DNA of 64,000 nt from positions 1 through 64,000 of the forward strand of contig NZ_CAJURR010000012.1 of NCBI RefSeq assembly GCF_910589175.1, in the 5' to 3' direction. Of this stretch, positions 26,723 through 35,408 are shown piece after piece. The notes beneath the pieces are model-generated. The model searched no databases, had not been told where the DNA came from, and saw nothing but the letters and a program-made list of their open reading frames with translations. How positions within the stretch are numbered: the stretch's first letter is position 1; every line of letters begins with the position of its first letter. The position numbers were made by a program, and so were the translations under genes. Source of the DNA: an uncultured Lactobacillus sp. GTDB taxonomy: Bacteria; Bacillota; Bacilli; Lactobacillales; Lactobacillaceae.

Positions 26723-28108
26723 CTAGTTGTCAAAATTACTACGTGCTTGCTCACGTTCACGCTTACGTTTACGCTTTGCTTTTCGAATTTGATGACGTTC
26801 TTCAAGCTTACGTTTTTGCTGACGATCTTTTTGAATGGCCTGTTTAATCTTCTTCTTGTAGCCTGGCTTTACTTTTTTCTTGGTTTTCTTAACCATACCG
26901 ATCATACGGTTATCAAGTTTATGGTTGCGCGTTTGACGATTATCTCTTCTGTGATAGTGAGTTCTTTCAACTAATTCACCATTTCTAAGATCTTTAAAGT
27001 CAAAATGAATACCCAATTTTTCTAAGTCCTCAATCTGACTTATTTCATCATCATAGATTAAGGTAATAGCATGTCCTTCAAGCCCGTTTCTACCTGTTCG
27101 ACCAATTCGGTGAATTACAAATTCTAAGTCTTTTGGAATTTCATAGTTAACAACTAAGCTAACACCGGGTACATCAATTCCACGAGCAGCTAAGTCACTA
27201 GCTACAACGTATTGATATTGTCCCTCTCTAACTTGACGAATAATTCTCTTTCGTTCGCGTTCAGTAATTCCACCATGAATTTTTGCTACTTTAAGGCCTT
27301 GTTCTTCAAGGTAGTCAGTTAATTCATCAACAGTCTTTTTCGTATTAGCAAAAACAAGGGCTAAATATGGTTGTCCCATTGTTAATAACTTATACAAAAT
27401 TGATTTCTTATCTCTTGAACCTACGTCAATTAAATCATTTTGAATCGTCGGCGCAATAATTGCCGGATTGTCAATAACGATAAACTCGGGCTTTGACATA
27501 TACTTTCTTAAAAAGTTTTCGAGCTTAACAGGAATCGTAGCTGAAAATGCACCTAAGACTGCTTTTTTGTCCAACCTAGACATGATCTCATCCATTTGAC
27601 TTAAAAAGCCCATATCTAAAGTCATATCAGCTTCATCGATAATAAAAGCTTTTACATTCTCCAAGTTAATAAACTTTTTGGATGCAAAATCATGTAAACG
27701 ACCAGGGGTTGCAATAATTAATTGTGGAGCTCTACTTTCGGCCTTTTCAATTTGACGATTACGGTCATTTCCACCACCTAAATATTCGATTGAAATATTT
27801 AGGCCACTAGCATCCCTTAACTGACGCGCAACTTTATACAATTGATTAGCTAATTCACGGCTCGGTGCAGTAACAATTGCTTGCGTTACAGGTGCGCTCT
27901 CATCAATCATATTTAAAATTGGAATCAAATAAGCATGCGTCTTTCCGGATCCAGTTGCAGCTTGTACTACAACATTCTTTTTATTTAAAAGTGCCGGAAT
28001 AACCGAAGACTGGACTTTAGTTGGTTTCTTAAAATTAATTTTTTCTAATCCGGCTTGTAATTCTGGCCGAATTTTTTCATTTTGAAATATACTACTTGTT
28101 TGTGCCAT
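26723..28108 (-). CDS. cshB: DEAD-box RNA helicase, CshB-like
   Basis: A 461-residue superfamily 2 helicase with ATGSGKT (motif I), PSRELANQ (Ia), DEAD (II), SAT (III), ASDLAARGID (V) and HRIGRTGR (VI). A 75-residue C-terminal tail is extremely Lys/Arg-rich, typical of CshB-type proteins that act in cold adaptation, ribosome assembly and mRNA decay. Its start overlaps the end of nrnA by 17 bases, which indicates a shared transcript. Confidence 0.92.
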   Translation of the reverse strand: MAQTSSIFQNEKIRPELQAGLEKINFKKPTKVQSSVIPALLNKKNVVVQAATGSGKTHAYLIPILNMIDESAPVTQAIVTAPSRELANQLYKVARQLRDASGLNISIEYLGGGNDRNRQIEKAESRAPQLIIATPGRLHDFASKKFINLENVKAFIIDEADMTLDMGFLSQMDEIMSRLDKKAVLGAFSATIPVKLENFLRKYMSKPEFIVIDNPAIIAPTIQNDLIDVGSRDKKSILYKLLTMGQPYLALVFANTKKTVDELTDYLEEQGLKVAKIHGGITERERKRIIRQVREGQYQYVVASDLAARGIDVPGVSLVVNYEIPKDLEFVIHRIGRTGRNGLEGHAITLIYDDEISQIEDLEKLGIHFDFKDLRNGELVERTHYHRRDNRQTRNHKLDNRMIGMVKKTKKKVKPGYKKKIKQAIQKDRQQKRKLEERHQIRKAKRKRKREREQARSNFDN

Positions 28109-29057
28109 GTTCTTCTTTATACTTCTTTGTTACTTCTACTACTTCATTAAAGACTTGTTTTACTTCATCCATGTCTTTTGCATTAGCTCCAGATGCTAGG
28201 GCATGACCTCCACCATCGTGCTGTTCAGCTAAATGGTTAATAACAGGTCCCTTTGAACGATAATGAACACGGAAAGTTCCATCTGGCTTTTCTACAAATA
28301 CATTCCACGCTAAAACATCTTTAATTCGACCAGGAGTTGAAACAGCAACATTTGCTTGATCGTCAGTTAACCCCATCTTCTTCAAATCATCTTGCATCAA
28401 AATTGTATAAGCAGCCCCAACTGGATCAATCTCCATCTTATCCATTGCTAAAGCTTGTAATTTTGCTTCATCAAAAGTAACATCCGCAATTTCTCTAGCA
28501 ATATCGGTAATATTAATTCCAGTTTTAGTTAATTCAGCTGCAACATCAAAAGTATGAGCTGAAGTTTCAGGATACATAAATCTTCCGGTATCACCTACAA
28601 TACCTGCATATAAAGCTGCTGCAACTTCCTTAGTAATTGGTAAGTTTTCTGCTTTTAAGAAATCAAAAATAATTTCAGAAGCAGCTGGTGCATCTGGATC
28701 AACATAGCTCATATCTGCGTATGGATCTACATCTGGGTGGTGGTCAATCTTAATTAAAAGATCACCTTTGTCATAATTTTTGTTAGAAATACGAGGAGTG
28801 TTTGCAGTATCGGTTGTAATAACTAAAGCACCCTTGTAGTCTTCTGGCTTAACCTCATCCATCTTGTTAATCCAAATTAAGTCACCTTCATCATTTTCAC
28901 CAGCACAAAGGATCTTTTTATCAGGGAAAGCTAGTCTCAAAGATCTAGCCAAACCAGCTTGAGAACCAATTGCATCTGGGTCTGGACTAGTGTGACGGTG
29001 CAAAATAATTGTTGGATATTCTTTTATCTTTTCATAAATTTCATCAAAAGTTGCCAT
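28092..29057 (-). CDS. nrnA: DHH/DHHA1 phosphoesterase, NrnA-like oligoribonuclease
   Basis: A 321-residue protein with the DHH-family motifs HRHTSPDPDAIGSQ, the central DHHPD, and the C-terminal DHHA1 glycine loop GGGHALASG. NrnA degrades nano-RNA and pAp, and related proteins degrade linear cyclic-dinucleotide products. The start is ATG at 29057. The native upstream region is interrupted by a TnpB element, so its promoter now lies in the 190 bases next to that element. Confidence 0.9.
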   Translation of the reverse strand: MATFDEIYEKIKEYPTIILHRHTSPDPDAIGSQAGLARSLRLAFPDKKILCAGENDEGDLIWINKMDEVKPEDYKGALVITTDTANTPRISNKNYDKGDLLIKIDHHPDVDPYADMSYVDPDAPAASEIIFDFLKAENLPITKEVAAALYAGIVGDTGRFMYPETSAHTFDVAAELTKTGINITDIAREIADVTFDEAKLQALAMDKMEIDPVGAAYTILMQDDLKKMGLTDDQANVAVSTPGRIKDVLAWNVFVEKPDGTFRVHYRSKGPVINHLAEQHDGGGHALASGANAKDMDEVKQVFNEVVEVTKKYKEEHGTNK

Positions 29058-29086
29058 TAATTTTTTCTGCTATACAAAACATGGAA

Positions 29087-29117
29087 ATATGTAGAAGAAT
29101 ACGAATTTTCTACATAT
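29087..29117. repeat. 10-bp perfect inverted repeat upstream of nrnA
   Basis: ATATGTAGAA and TTCTACATAT are separated by 11 bases, 30 bases before the nrnA start. No T-run follows. It could be an operator, a 5'-UTR hairpin, or a palindrome near the end of the TnpB element. Confidence 0.5.
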
Positions 29118-29199
29118 CAGAAAGATATATTTTTCCTTTCTTTGTTTCATTTACTGTCGTCTTCACTAGTGTTCTGATATTCCAAATAGGAGTAATCAC

Positions 29200-29249
29200 A
29201 TTGACCAGCTATTACAGCTTAAGGGCCTAGCCAGCCCCATTTATTTTCT
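29200..29249 (-). ncRNA. candidate TnpB right end / omega-RNA 3' region
   Basis: Directly after the tnpB stop the minus strand has two small hairpins, GGGC-loop-GCCC (29222-29237) and AGCT-loop-AGCT (29207-29219). Family knowledge: TnpB guide RNAs derive from the tnpB 3' end plus the element right end, with the guide just beyond it. The exact boundary cannot be fixed by eye. Confidence 0.35.
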
Positions 29250-30407
29250 TTATTTTGCTAAAGCTAAAAGGTTTAAAACCGCATTTTCATCTCGATCGTT
29301 ACCGTAGCCACACTGATAACAAATATACTCATTATGTTTAGTACCATGCTTTTTGTTACCTTGCAAAGTAATTTTTTCATCACCTTTTTTGACATAACCG
29401 CATTTAGCACATCTTTGAGTTGATGGGTATCTTTTATCAGCCAAGATCAATTCTTTGCCATACCAATCACACTTATAAGTTAGTATTTGTCTAAACTTGC
29501 TAAAGAGCGATCTCTGCATACCCTTTGAAGCTACATGCGTCATCATCATTTGCTTTACTGCTAAATCTTCAATTACAATTTGGTCGTAATCATTAACAAG
29601 CTTAATAGTAAACTTCTGTAAAAGATCATTTTGGATATTAGCCACTTTACGATAATCCCTTTGCAGTTTGGTTCTCACCGCAAAGTAATTATTTGATTTT
29701 GCAGCTAACTTGCCGTTAACTTCTCTTTTACGTGCCAACATTCTTTGATAATGCTTAATGCGCTTATACAGTTTTTGCAATTTAGCTGGCAAAACATTGA
29801 TTTGCCCCTCGGTATAGTTAAAATGACCAACATTAATATCAACTGCTGTTTTTTGATGAGTTTTAGTCTTAGCTGAAATCTCTTCTTCATAGGGAAGAGC
29901 TGCGTAATAAACTTCTTTTTCTTTGAAGATACTTACTACTTTGACTTCATCCATCTTTAAAGTTTCATAGCTTTTCAAATCAAACCAATCTTCTTTTGAA
30001 ATGCTTCTTGGTTTATCAAGGCAAAGCTTGCCATTAACAATCTTGGCACGATCAGTTTTAAAGCCTTGTCTAGGTGCTTTCTTAGATCTAAATCTAGGCT
30101 TGCCCCAATCAGGCTGAGCTTTATCAAAGAAGTTCTTCCAAGCATTCGCCAAGTCTTTAACAGCTAGTTGTAGACATCTAGCAGACAAATCATATTGCCA
30201 GTCAGCTTTATTAGCAACTAGTTCATCACGGACTCTGCGTTCATTGGGACTTAGATTATCTTGCTTGTTCAAGCTATGGGCTTCATACATTAATTGCCAA
30301 GTTTCTAAGCCTTTATTCCAGCAGTATCGACGATAGTCACATAAAGCATCAAGATGCTTTTGCATAGTCTTATTAACTTTTAGCTTAACTACTTGAGTTT
30401 TAATCAT
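29250..30407 (-). CDS. tnpB: TnpB-type RNA-guided nuclease / IS200/IS605 OrfB
   Basis: A 385-residue protein. An N-terminal OrfB helix-turn-helix region is followed by a split RuvC nuclease: Asp in TAVDINVGHF (RuvC-I), Glu in IVIEDLAVKQM (RuvC-II) and Asp in NDRDENAVLNL (RuvC-III). A four-cysteine zinc ribbon (CAKCG and CYQCG) lies between the last two. All catalytic residues are present, so it looks intact. No tnpA is adjacent, so movement would need a transposase in trans. It lies between dinB and nrnA with a strong AGGAGGTG ribosome site. Confidence 0.92.
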   Translation of the reverse strand: MIKTQVVKLKVNKTMQKHLDALCDYRRYCWNKGLETWQLMYEAHSLNKQDNLSPNERRVRDELVANKADWQYDLSARCLQLAVKDLANAWKNFFDKAQPDWGKPRFRSKKAPRQGFKTDRAKIVNGKLCLDKPRSISKEDWFDLKSYETLKMDEVKVVSIFKEKEVYYAALPYEEEISAKTKTHQKTAVDINVGHFNYTEGQINVLPAKLQKLYKRIKHYQRMLARKREVNGKLAAKSNNYFAVRTKLQRDYRKVANIQNDLLQKFTIKLVNDYDQIVIEDLAVKQMMMTHVASKGMQRSLFSKFRQILTYKCDWYGKELILADKRYPSTQRCAKCGYVKKGDEKITLQGNKKHGTKHNEYICYQCGYGNDRDENAVLNLLALAK

Positions 30408-30480
30408 TGCTTCACCTCCTAAAATACAAACATAAGTTTATCTAAGGAAGGAAAGCAAAACAAGTAAGTATTGAATTAAA

Positions 30481-30513
30481 GCTTATTTTCCATGTTTAAC
30501 TTTCTAAATAAGC
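30481..30513. repeat. imperfect palindrome near the left end of the TnpB element
   Basis: GCTTATTT and AAATAAGC, separated by 17 bases, lie about 75 bases upstream of tnpB in the non-coding DNA before dinB. IS200/IS605 elements carry subterminal hairpins rather than inverted terminal repeats, so this is a candidate left-end hairpin. Confidence 0.35.
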
Positions 30514-30595
30514 CTAATTTCCTATCTTCTTCTATAGATTTCTATATTTTGGTTAACAGTTAATCAGCTCCTAAATTTTTCTTTTTATTTTATCA

Positions 30596-31717
30596 TTACT
30601 CATTATCAAAAATTTCTAGCGATATATTCTCAACGGGATGCTCTTCAAAATCAGTGACCGTAAGGCCTAAAAGTCGGATTCCAGTTGAAAGCATGCTTTT
30701 TTCTGTCGCAAACAAAGCACGCCCAGTATCGTAGATAACAATTTTATCATTAGTGCCCTGCTTTAGCTTCCTTCTTTTAGTAATTGTCTTAAAATTAGCA
30801 TCGCGTACTTTTAAGACAACACAATTTGCAAGAAAGTGGCGCTCCTTTAAACTTTTTTCAAGTTCTCTACTATATGACCGCAATTTTGTTAAGGCAGTAT
30901 TTTCATCAAATAAATTTTGATTAAAAGTACGTTCAATCCCAATTGATTTTCGATTTCTTTCCGAATCAGTCACTACATCTCTTAAGTCAATACCATGAGC
31001 ATGCTGAGCCATAAGATAACCCATTCGATTAAATTTTTTAATTAAAATATCGGTTGGAATTTTTCTTAGATCAGCTCCGGTATAAACCTCCATCTCTGCC
31101 AGTTTTTCTTGGGTCTTTGGTCCAATACCCGGGAAGTTCTTTATTGGTTGTTTTGCTAAAAAATCGCGAGCACCTTCTGGTTTAATTACAGTTCTCCCAA
31201 AAGGTTTGGCATATTCTGAGCCCATCTTAGCTAAAAACTTGTTATAAGATACACCAAATGAACTAGTTAAACCAACTCTTTGATAGATTCGTTCCTGAAG
31301 TAAAGCGGCAATACGAACTGGATCGGTTAAATTAAGCTTATTTTCAGTAACATCTAAATATGCTTCATCTAACGCAACAGATTCTACCCGATCAGTTATC
31401 TTATGCATCAATTGATGAATTTCAGCTGATACAGCACGATATTTTTCAAAATTTGGTTGAATAATTACCAACTTCTCTGCTGGTATTAATCTTACCGCCT
31501 TAGCCGTCGGCATCGCTGAATGAGCTCCATAACGCCGGGCAATATAATTCGCTGTCGCTACAACCCCATGACCCTTATTTTTCTTCGGATCTCCACCAAT
31601 TAAGACGGCTTTATTTCTAATTGATGGATTATCCCGCATTTCTACTGAAGCATAGAAGGCATCCATATCAATATGAATAATCTTACGACTCGTATTGTTT
31701 TTAGGCAGTAAATCCAT
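30596..31717 (-). CDS. dinB: DNA polymerase IV (Y family)
   Basis: A 373-residue translesion polymerase. The palm has IHIDMDAFYASVE and ALDEAYLDVT with the catalytic acidic residues. The thumb HhH region contains PIKNFPGIGPKTQEKL, and the C-terminal little-finger domain follows. It bypasses damaged bases in an error-prone way. The start overlaps the zwf stop as TAATG, so the two genes share a transcript despite unrelated roles. Downstream, the TnpB element separates it from nrnA. Confidence 0.95.
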   Translation of the reverse strand: MDLLPKNNTSRKIIHIDMDAFYASVEMRDNPSIRNKAVLIGGDPKKNKGHGVVATANYIARRYGAHSAMPTAKAVRLIPAEKLVIIQPNFEKYRAVSAEIHQLMHKITDRVESVALDEAYLDVTENKLNLTDPVRIAALLQERIYQRVGLTSSFGVSYNKFLAKMGSEYAKPFGRTVIKPEGARDFLAKQPIKNFPGIGPKTQEKLAEMEVYTGADLRKIPTDILIKKFNRMGYLMAQHAHGIDLRDVVTDSERNRKSIGIERTFNQNLFDENTALTKLRSYSRELEKSLKERHFLANCVVLKVRDANFKTITKRRKLKQGTNDKIVIYDTGRALFATEKSMLSTGIRLLGLTVTDFEEHPVENISLEIFDNE

Positions 31718-33165
31718 TAACGGTAAATCCAGTGCTCGCTATCTTTTTCAAAAATATGATTACTTGATTCCGTACCGAACTCACCACTTGGATATTGTTC
31801 AAGTTGCTTAACATCTTTATTTTCATCTTGCCAAGCATCTTCAACTGCATCAACGAACTTCCAATATTGTTTCAATTCTGACCAATGAGTAAAGTTAGTT
31901 CTATCTGCTACAAACACATCATGAAGCAATCGTTCGTAGCCATCTGGAACTTGCTCCATTTCTTCCTTAGAAAACTTATAACTAAGGTTTTCTCTTCTTA
32001 ACCCTGCAGAGGTAATCTTCTTTCCATTAATTGTAAAATAGATTTCACTAATCGGATCAATAATAATTGAGATATTATTTGAATGTGCACTACCGTATAA
32101 ATTATTCATATGGTGAAGAACAATATCAATGCGAGAAACCTTATCCTTCATTTTCTTACCAGTTCTAAAGTAAATTGGCACATCAGCTACTGGGCCCTTT
32201 TTGAATTTAACTTCTCCAGCTACAAATGTTTCCACTTTAGAGTCTGGTGCAACTTGATCAGCCTTTAAATATTCTACTTCATTATCATCAGCCAAATATT
32301 GCCCCCGTGAGAAATGCTTTTTAACCATTTCTGGAGTTGGAATTACTAGGCTATCTAATAATTCTTGTTTAGCTTGGTGAATATGGTCTGAATCAAGTCC
32401 TTTAGGCTCAGGCATAGCTAAAAGTGTAATAATTTGGAAAATATGGTTTTGAACCATATCACGTAAAGCACCAGATGTTTCGTAGTAACCACCACGAGTT
32501 CCTACTCCTAGACTTTCTGCTAAAGTTACTTGCATATTTGCGATATAGTCATTATTCCAGATATTCTTAACAATTGGATTAGTCATTCTTAGAGGCATAA
32601 TATTTTGAACCATTTCTTTTCCAAGATAGTGGTCAATTCGATATACCGACTCTTCATCAAAACTTTCGCCAATTTCTCGGTTTAACTTTTCTGCTGAAGC
32701 TAAATCATGACCAAATGGCTTTTCAATTACTAAACGGTTAAAGCCGCTACCAAGCAATTTTTGATCATTAATGTGAGTAGCAATTGTACCAAAAAATCTT
32801 GGTGCCATAGCCATGTAGAAAATTCGATTTCCTTCTGCTTGATATTTTTCATCAAGTTTAGCTGCTAATTCCTTTAAGGCAATGTAGTGGCCAATATCAG
32901 TTACATCGTGAGACTGGTAATAAAAATGTGAAGCAAATTCTTTTGCTTCTTTTTCATCAAAGTTGTCACAGCTTTCTTTAACTGCTTCAACTACTTGTTC
33001 TTGCAAATATTCATGGCTCCAAGGTCTTCTAGCTGTACCAATTACAGCAAAATGATCATGAATTAAACCTTTTTGATACAAATTAAATAAAGCTGGATAA
33101 AGCTTTCTATGAGCTAAATCCCCGGAACCGCCAAAAATAATCATAACAACTGGAATATTTTTCAT
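31717..33165 (-). CDS. zwf: glucose-6-phosphate 1-dehydrogenase
   Basis: A 482-residue cytosolic enzyme. The NADP-binding IFGGSGDLAHRKLYPAL is at the N-terminus, the active site RIDHYLGKEMVQN is central, and EKPFG precedes it. It oxidises glucose-6-phosphate to 6-phosphogluconolactone, feeding the oxidative pentose phosphate route and NADPH. It is coupled to dinB through a one-base stop/start overlap. Confidence 0.96.
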   Translation of the reverse strand: MKNIPVVMIIFGGSGDLAHRKLYPALFNLYQKGLIHDHFAVIGTARRPWSHEYLQEQVVEAVKESCDNFDEKEAKEFASHFYYQSHDVTDIGHYIALKELAAKLDEKYQAEGNRIFYMAMAPRFFGTIATHINDQKLLGSGFNRLVIEKPFGHDLASAEKLNREIGESFDEESVYRIDHYLGKEMVQNIMPLRMTNPIVKNIWNNDYIANMQVTLAESLGVGTRGGYYETSGALRDMVQNHIFQIITLLAMPEPKGLDSDHIHQAKQELLDSLVIPTPEMVKKHFSRGQYLADDNEVEYLKADQVAPDSKVETFVAGEVKFKKGPVADVPIYFRTGKKMKDKVSRIDIVLHHMNNLYGSAHSNNISIIIDPISEIYFTINGKKITSAGLRRENLSYKFSKEEMEQVPDGYERLLHDVFVADRTNFTHWSELKQYWKFVDAVEDAWQDENKDVKQLEQYPSGEFGTESSNHIFEKDSEHWIYR

Positions 33166-33237
33166 TCTAACTACCTACCTAATTAAAATTAACTTTACCA
33201 ATTTCTATTTTACAATATTAATCATGGCAATAAATAA

Positions 33238-33261
33238 AAAAACGTCCTTGCGGACGTTTTT
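33238..33261 (-). terminator. terminator after yajC
   Basis: A 10-bp GC-cored stem (AAAAACGTCC / GGACGTTTTT) with a TTGC loop that overlaps the yajC stop and is T-rich on the minus strand. Confidence 0.9.
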
Positions 33262-33701
33262 TATTTATCTTCTGAATTAGTGTTTTCAGTTGTATCAGTA
33301 GCTTTTTCTTCTGACTTACTGTCTTTTTCAACAGTCTTTTCTTCAGTTTCAATTTTTTCTTCTTTAGCTTCATTAGACTTAACGTCTTGTGCAGGAGCTG
33401 CATCAGTTGGAAGAACACGCCGAATAGCCATTCTTTCAAATGTTAAAAAGATTCCATCTGCATCAATAACAACAGTCTTATCACTATCATTAATTGAATC
33501 AACTTTACCATGAAGACCATCAACCATAATTACTTGGTCGCCCTTCTTAAGTTCAGACATCATCTTCATACGTTCTTGTTGTTGCTTTTTTTGTGGCTTG
33601 ATCATTGAGAAATAGAAGAAAACAAAAATTGCAATCATTGCAATGATCATAAAAATATTATTCATACCAGCAGCACTTTGTGCTAAGAAAAATGTATTCA
33701 A
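33261..33701 (-). CDS. yajC: preprotein translocase subunit YajC
   Basis: A protein of about 146 residues. One N-terminal membrane helix (IIAMIAIFVFFYFSMIKPQ) is followed by the YajC core (KKGDQVIMVDGLHGKVDSI). A Glu/Lys-rich C-terminal tail of about 45 residues is longer than in enteric YajC. It belongs to the SecDF-YajC accessory complex of Sec export. A TTG start at 33701, with GAGGTG at proper spacing, is preferred over the ATG at 33716 that overlaps this site. Confidence 0.88.
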   Translation of the reverse strand: MNTFFLAQSAAGMNNIFMIIAMIAIFVFFYFSMIKPQKKQQQERMKMMSELKKGDQVIMVDGLHGKVDSINDSDKTVVIDADGIFLTFERMAIRRVLPTDAAPAQDVKSNEAKEEKIETEEKTVEKDSKSEEKATDTTENTNSEDK

Positions 33702-33776
33702 AGTATTACACCTCATTATTTTTATTAATTAACTTTCAAATAATAATTATACCGTATTTTTAGCTTAACTAAAAAC

Positions 33777-34787
33777 TTACTTTTCATCTTTTGGCGGATA
33801 ACCTAATTGCAGATATGCTTTTTGTGTAACGCTTCTGCCACGAGGAGTTCGAGTAATAAAACCTTTTTGTAGTAAGTACGGTTCATATACTTCTTCAATT
33901 GTGTCTGTATCTTCCCCTACATTAGCTGCAATTGTCTTAATCCCAACTGGACCTCCGCCGTAATTTTCAATCATCATTCTTAAAAGTTTTCGGTCTGTCT
34001 GATCTAGTCCTTCATCGTCAACTTCTAACAAATGAAGTGAATGCTTAGTTGTTACTAAAGAAATAGCTTCTTCACCCTTTACTTCAGCAAAATCACGAAC
34101 ACGTTTAAGCAAGCGGTTAGCAACACGAGGCGTTCCACGAGAGCGACGCGCTAGTTCAATTGCTGCTTCAGGATCAATCTTTGTATTAAAGACTACACTA
34201 GATCTTTGAATTATTTTTTCTAAATCTTCAACAGAATAGTACTGCATGTGTTCAATAATTCCAAAACGATCTCTTAGCGGTGCAGACAATTGACCTGCTC
34301 TCGTAGTTGCCCCAATTAAGGTAAAAGGAGGTAGCGGCACATGGACTGCATGCGTTGTCTGTCCTTCTCCAACAACAATGTCGATATAAAAATCTTCCAT
34401 TGCCGAATATAAAACTTCTTCTACAGGCTTTGCCAAACGATGAATTTCATCAATAAACAAGACATCCCCCGGATTTAATTCTGAAAGAAGCGCTACTAAG
34501 TCACCAGCCTTTTCAATTGCTGGTCCGGATGTACTCTTTAAATGAACACCCATTTCATTAGCAATTACAAAGGCTAAGGTAGTTTTACCTAATCCAGGAG
34601 GTCCATACAAAAGAACATGATCTAAAGCTTCATCACGTTGTTTTGCTGCCTTAATGTAGATTTTCATCTCGCTCTTAACTTTATCTTGTCCAATATATTG
34701 AGCAAGTAGTTGCGGACGCAGCGATAATTCGATTGTTTCATCTTCTTCACTGCTTTCTGCTCCTATAATTCGTTCTTCCTCGTTCAC
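33777..34787 (-). CDS. ruvB: Holliday junction branch migration ATPase RuvB
   Basis: A AAA+ motor of about 336 residues with [11 protein letters not shown] (Walker A), LFIDEIHRL (Walker B), [18 protein letters not shown] (sensor 1/Arg finger) and a C-terminal winged helix with [10 protein letters not shown]. It drives branch migration with RuvA. GTG at 34787 has an AGGGA site about 10 bases upstream; GTG at 34796 is too close to it. It follows ruvA by about 37 bases in the ruvA-ruvB order. Confidence 0.95.
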   Translation of the reverse strand: MNEEERIIGAESSEEDETIELSLRPQLLAQYIGQDKVKSEMKIYIKAAKQRDEALDHVLLYGPPGLGKTTLAFVIANEMGVHLKSTSGPAIEKAGDLVALLSELNPGDVLFIDEIHRLAKPVEEVLYSAMEDFYIDIVVGEGQTTHAVHVPLPPFTLIGATTRAGQLSAPLRDRFGIIEHMQYYSVEDLEKIIQRSSVVFNTKIDPEAAIELARRSRGTPRVANRLLKRVRDFAEVKGEEAISLVTTKHSLHLLEVDDEGLDQTDRKLLRMMIENYGGGPVGIKTIAANVGEDTDTIEEVYEPYLLQKGFITRTPRGRSVTQKAYLQLGYPPKDEK

Positions 34788-34824
34788 ATCTTTCACTTCC
34801 CTATCATCAATTAATTTCTAAATT

Positions 34825-35403
34825 TTATTTCTTAAGTAGTAAAGCTAATGCTTCTTTAACGTAACCATCAGCAGTATTTTCAGGTAATTTTGCTAATTTT
34901 GGCGTAATTCGATCAACTTCTTTTTGGGTATAACCAAGTGCTACTAAGGCAAGTAAAGCATCTTGCAAACTTGGAGTAAGATCGGCAGCAGCAGTTGATT
35001 TTTTTACATAGTCGCCTAGTTTTCCCTTCAAGTCTAAGACAATCTGGGAAGCAGTCTTTTTTCCTACTCCTGGGAAACGAGTCAGGTATTTTACTTCACC
35101 ATTTTGAATTGCACTAGCCAAAGAATCAGTATCTTCAGCAGCCATAATTGCCACAGCAGACTTAGGTCCAATTCCTGAAACACTTAATAATTTTAAAAAT
35201 AATTCTTTATCTTCTAAAGACAAAAAACCATACAAAGTAATTCCGGTATCTCTTACAACTTGCTCAACGTAAATTGTTGCAGGTTGATTTTCATCATAAC
35301 TATAAGGAGTGGGACAAAGAATCTTATAGCCAACTCCGTTTACATCTAGAACGATATAAGCTGGATCAATTTTTGTTACTATTCCCTTGAGATATTCAAA
35401 CAT
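34825..35403 (-). CDS. ruvA: Holliday junction DNA-binding protein RuvA
   Basis: A 192-residue protein. It has an N-terminal OB fold ([20 protein letters not shown]), a double helix-hairpin-helix region ([16 protein letters not shown] and [19 protein letters not shown]), and a C-terminal RuvB-binding three-helix domain. It holds the four-way junction for RuvB. It starts 5 bases after mutL ends, making a mutS-mutL-ruvA-ruvB run. Confidence 0.96.
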   Translation of the reverse strand: MFEYLKGIVTKIDPAYIVLDVNGVGYKILCPTPYSYDENQPATIYVEQVVRDTGITLYGFLSLEDKELFLKLLSVSGIGPKSAVAIMAAEDTDSLASAIQNGEVKYLTRFPGVGKKTASQIVLDLKGKLGDYVKKSTAAADLTPSLQDALLALVALGYTQKEVDRITPKLAKLPENTADGYVKEALALLLKK

Positions 35404-35408
35404 TTTAC

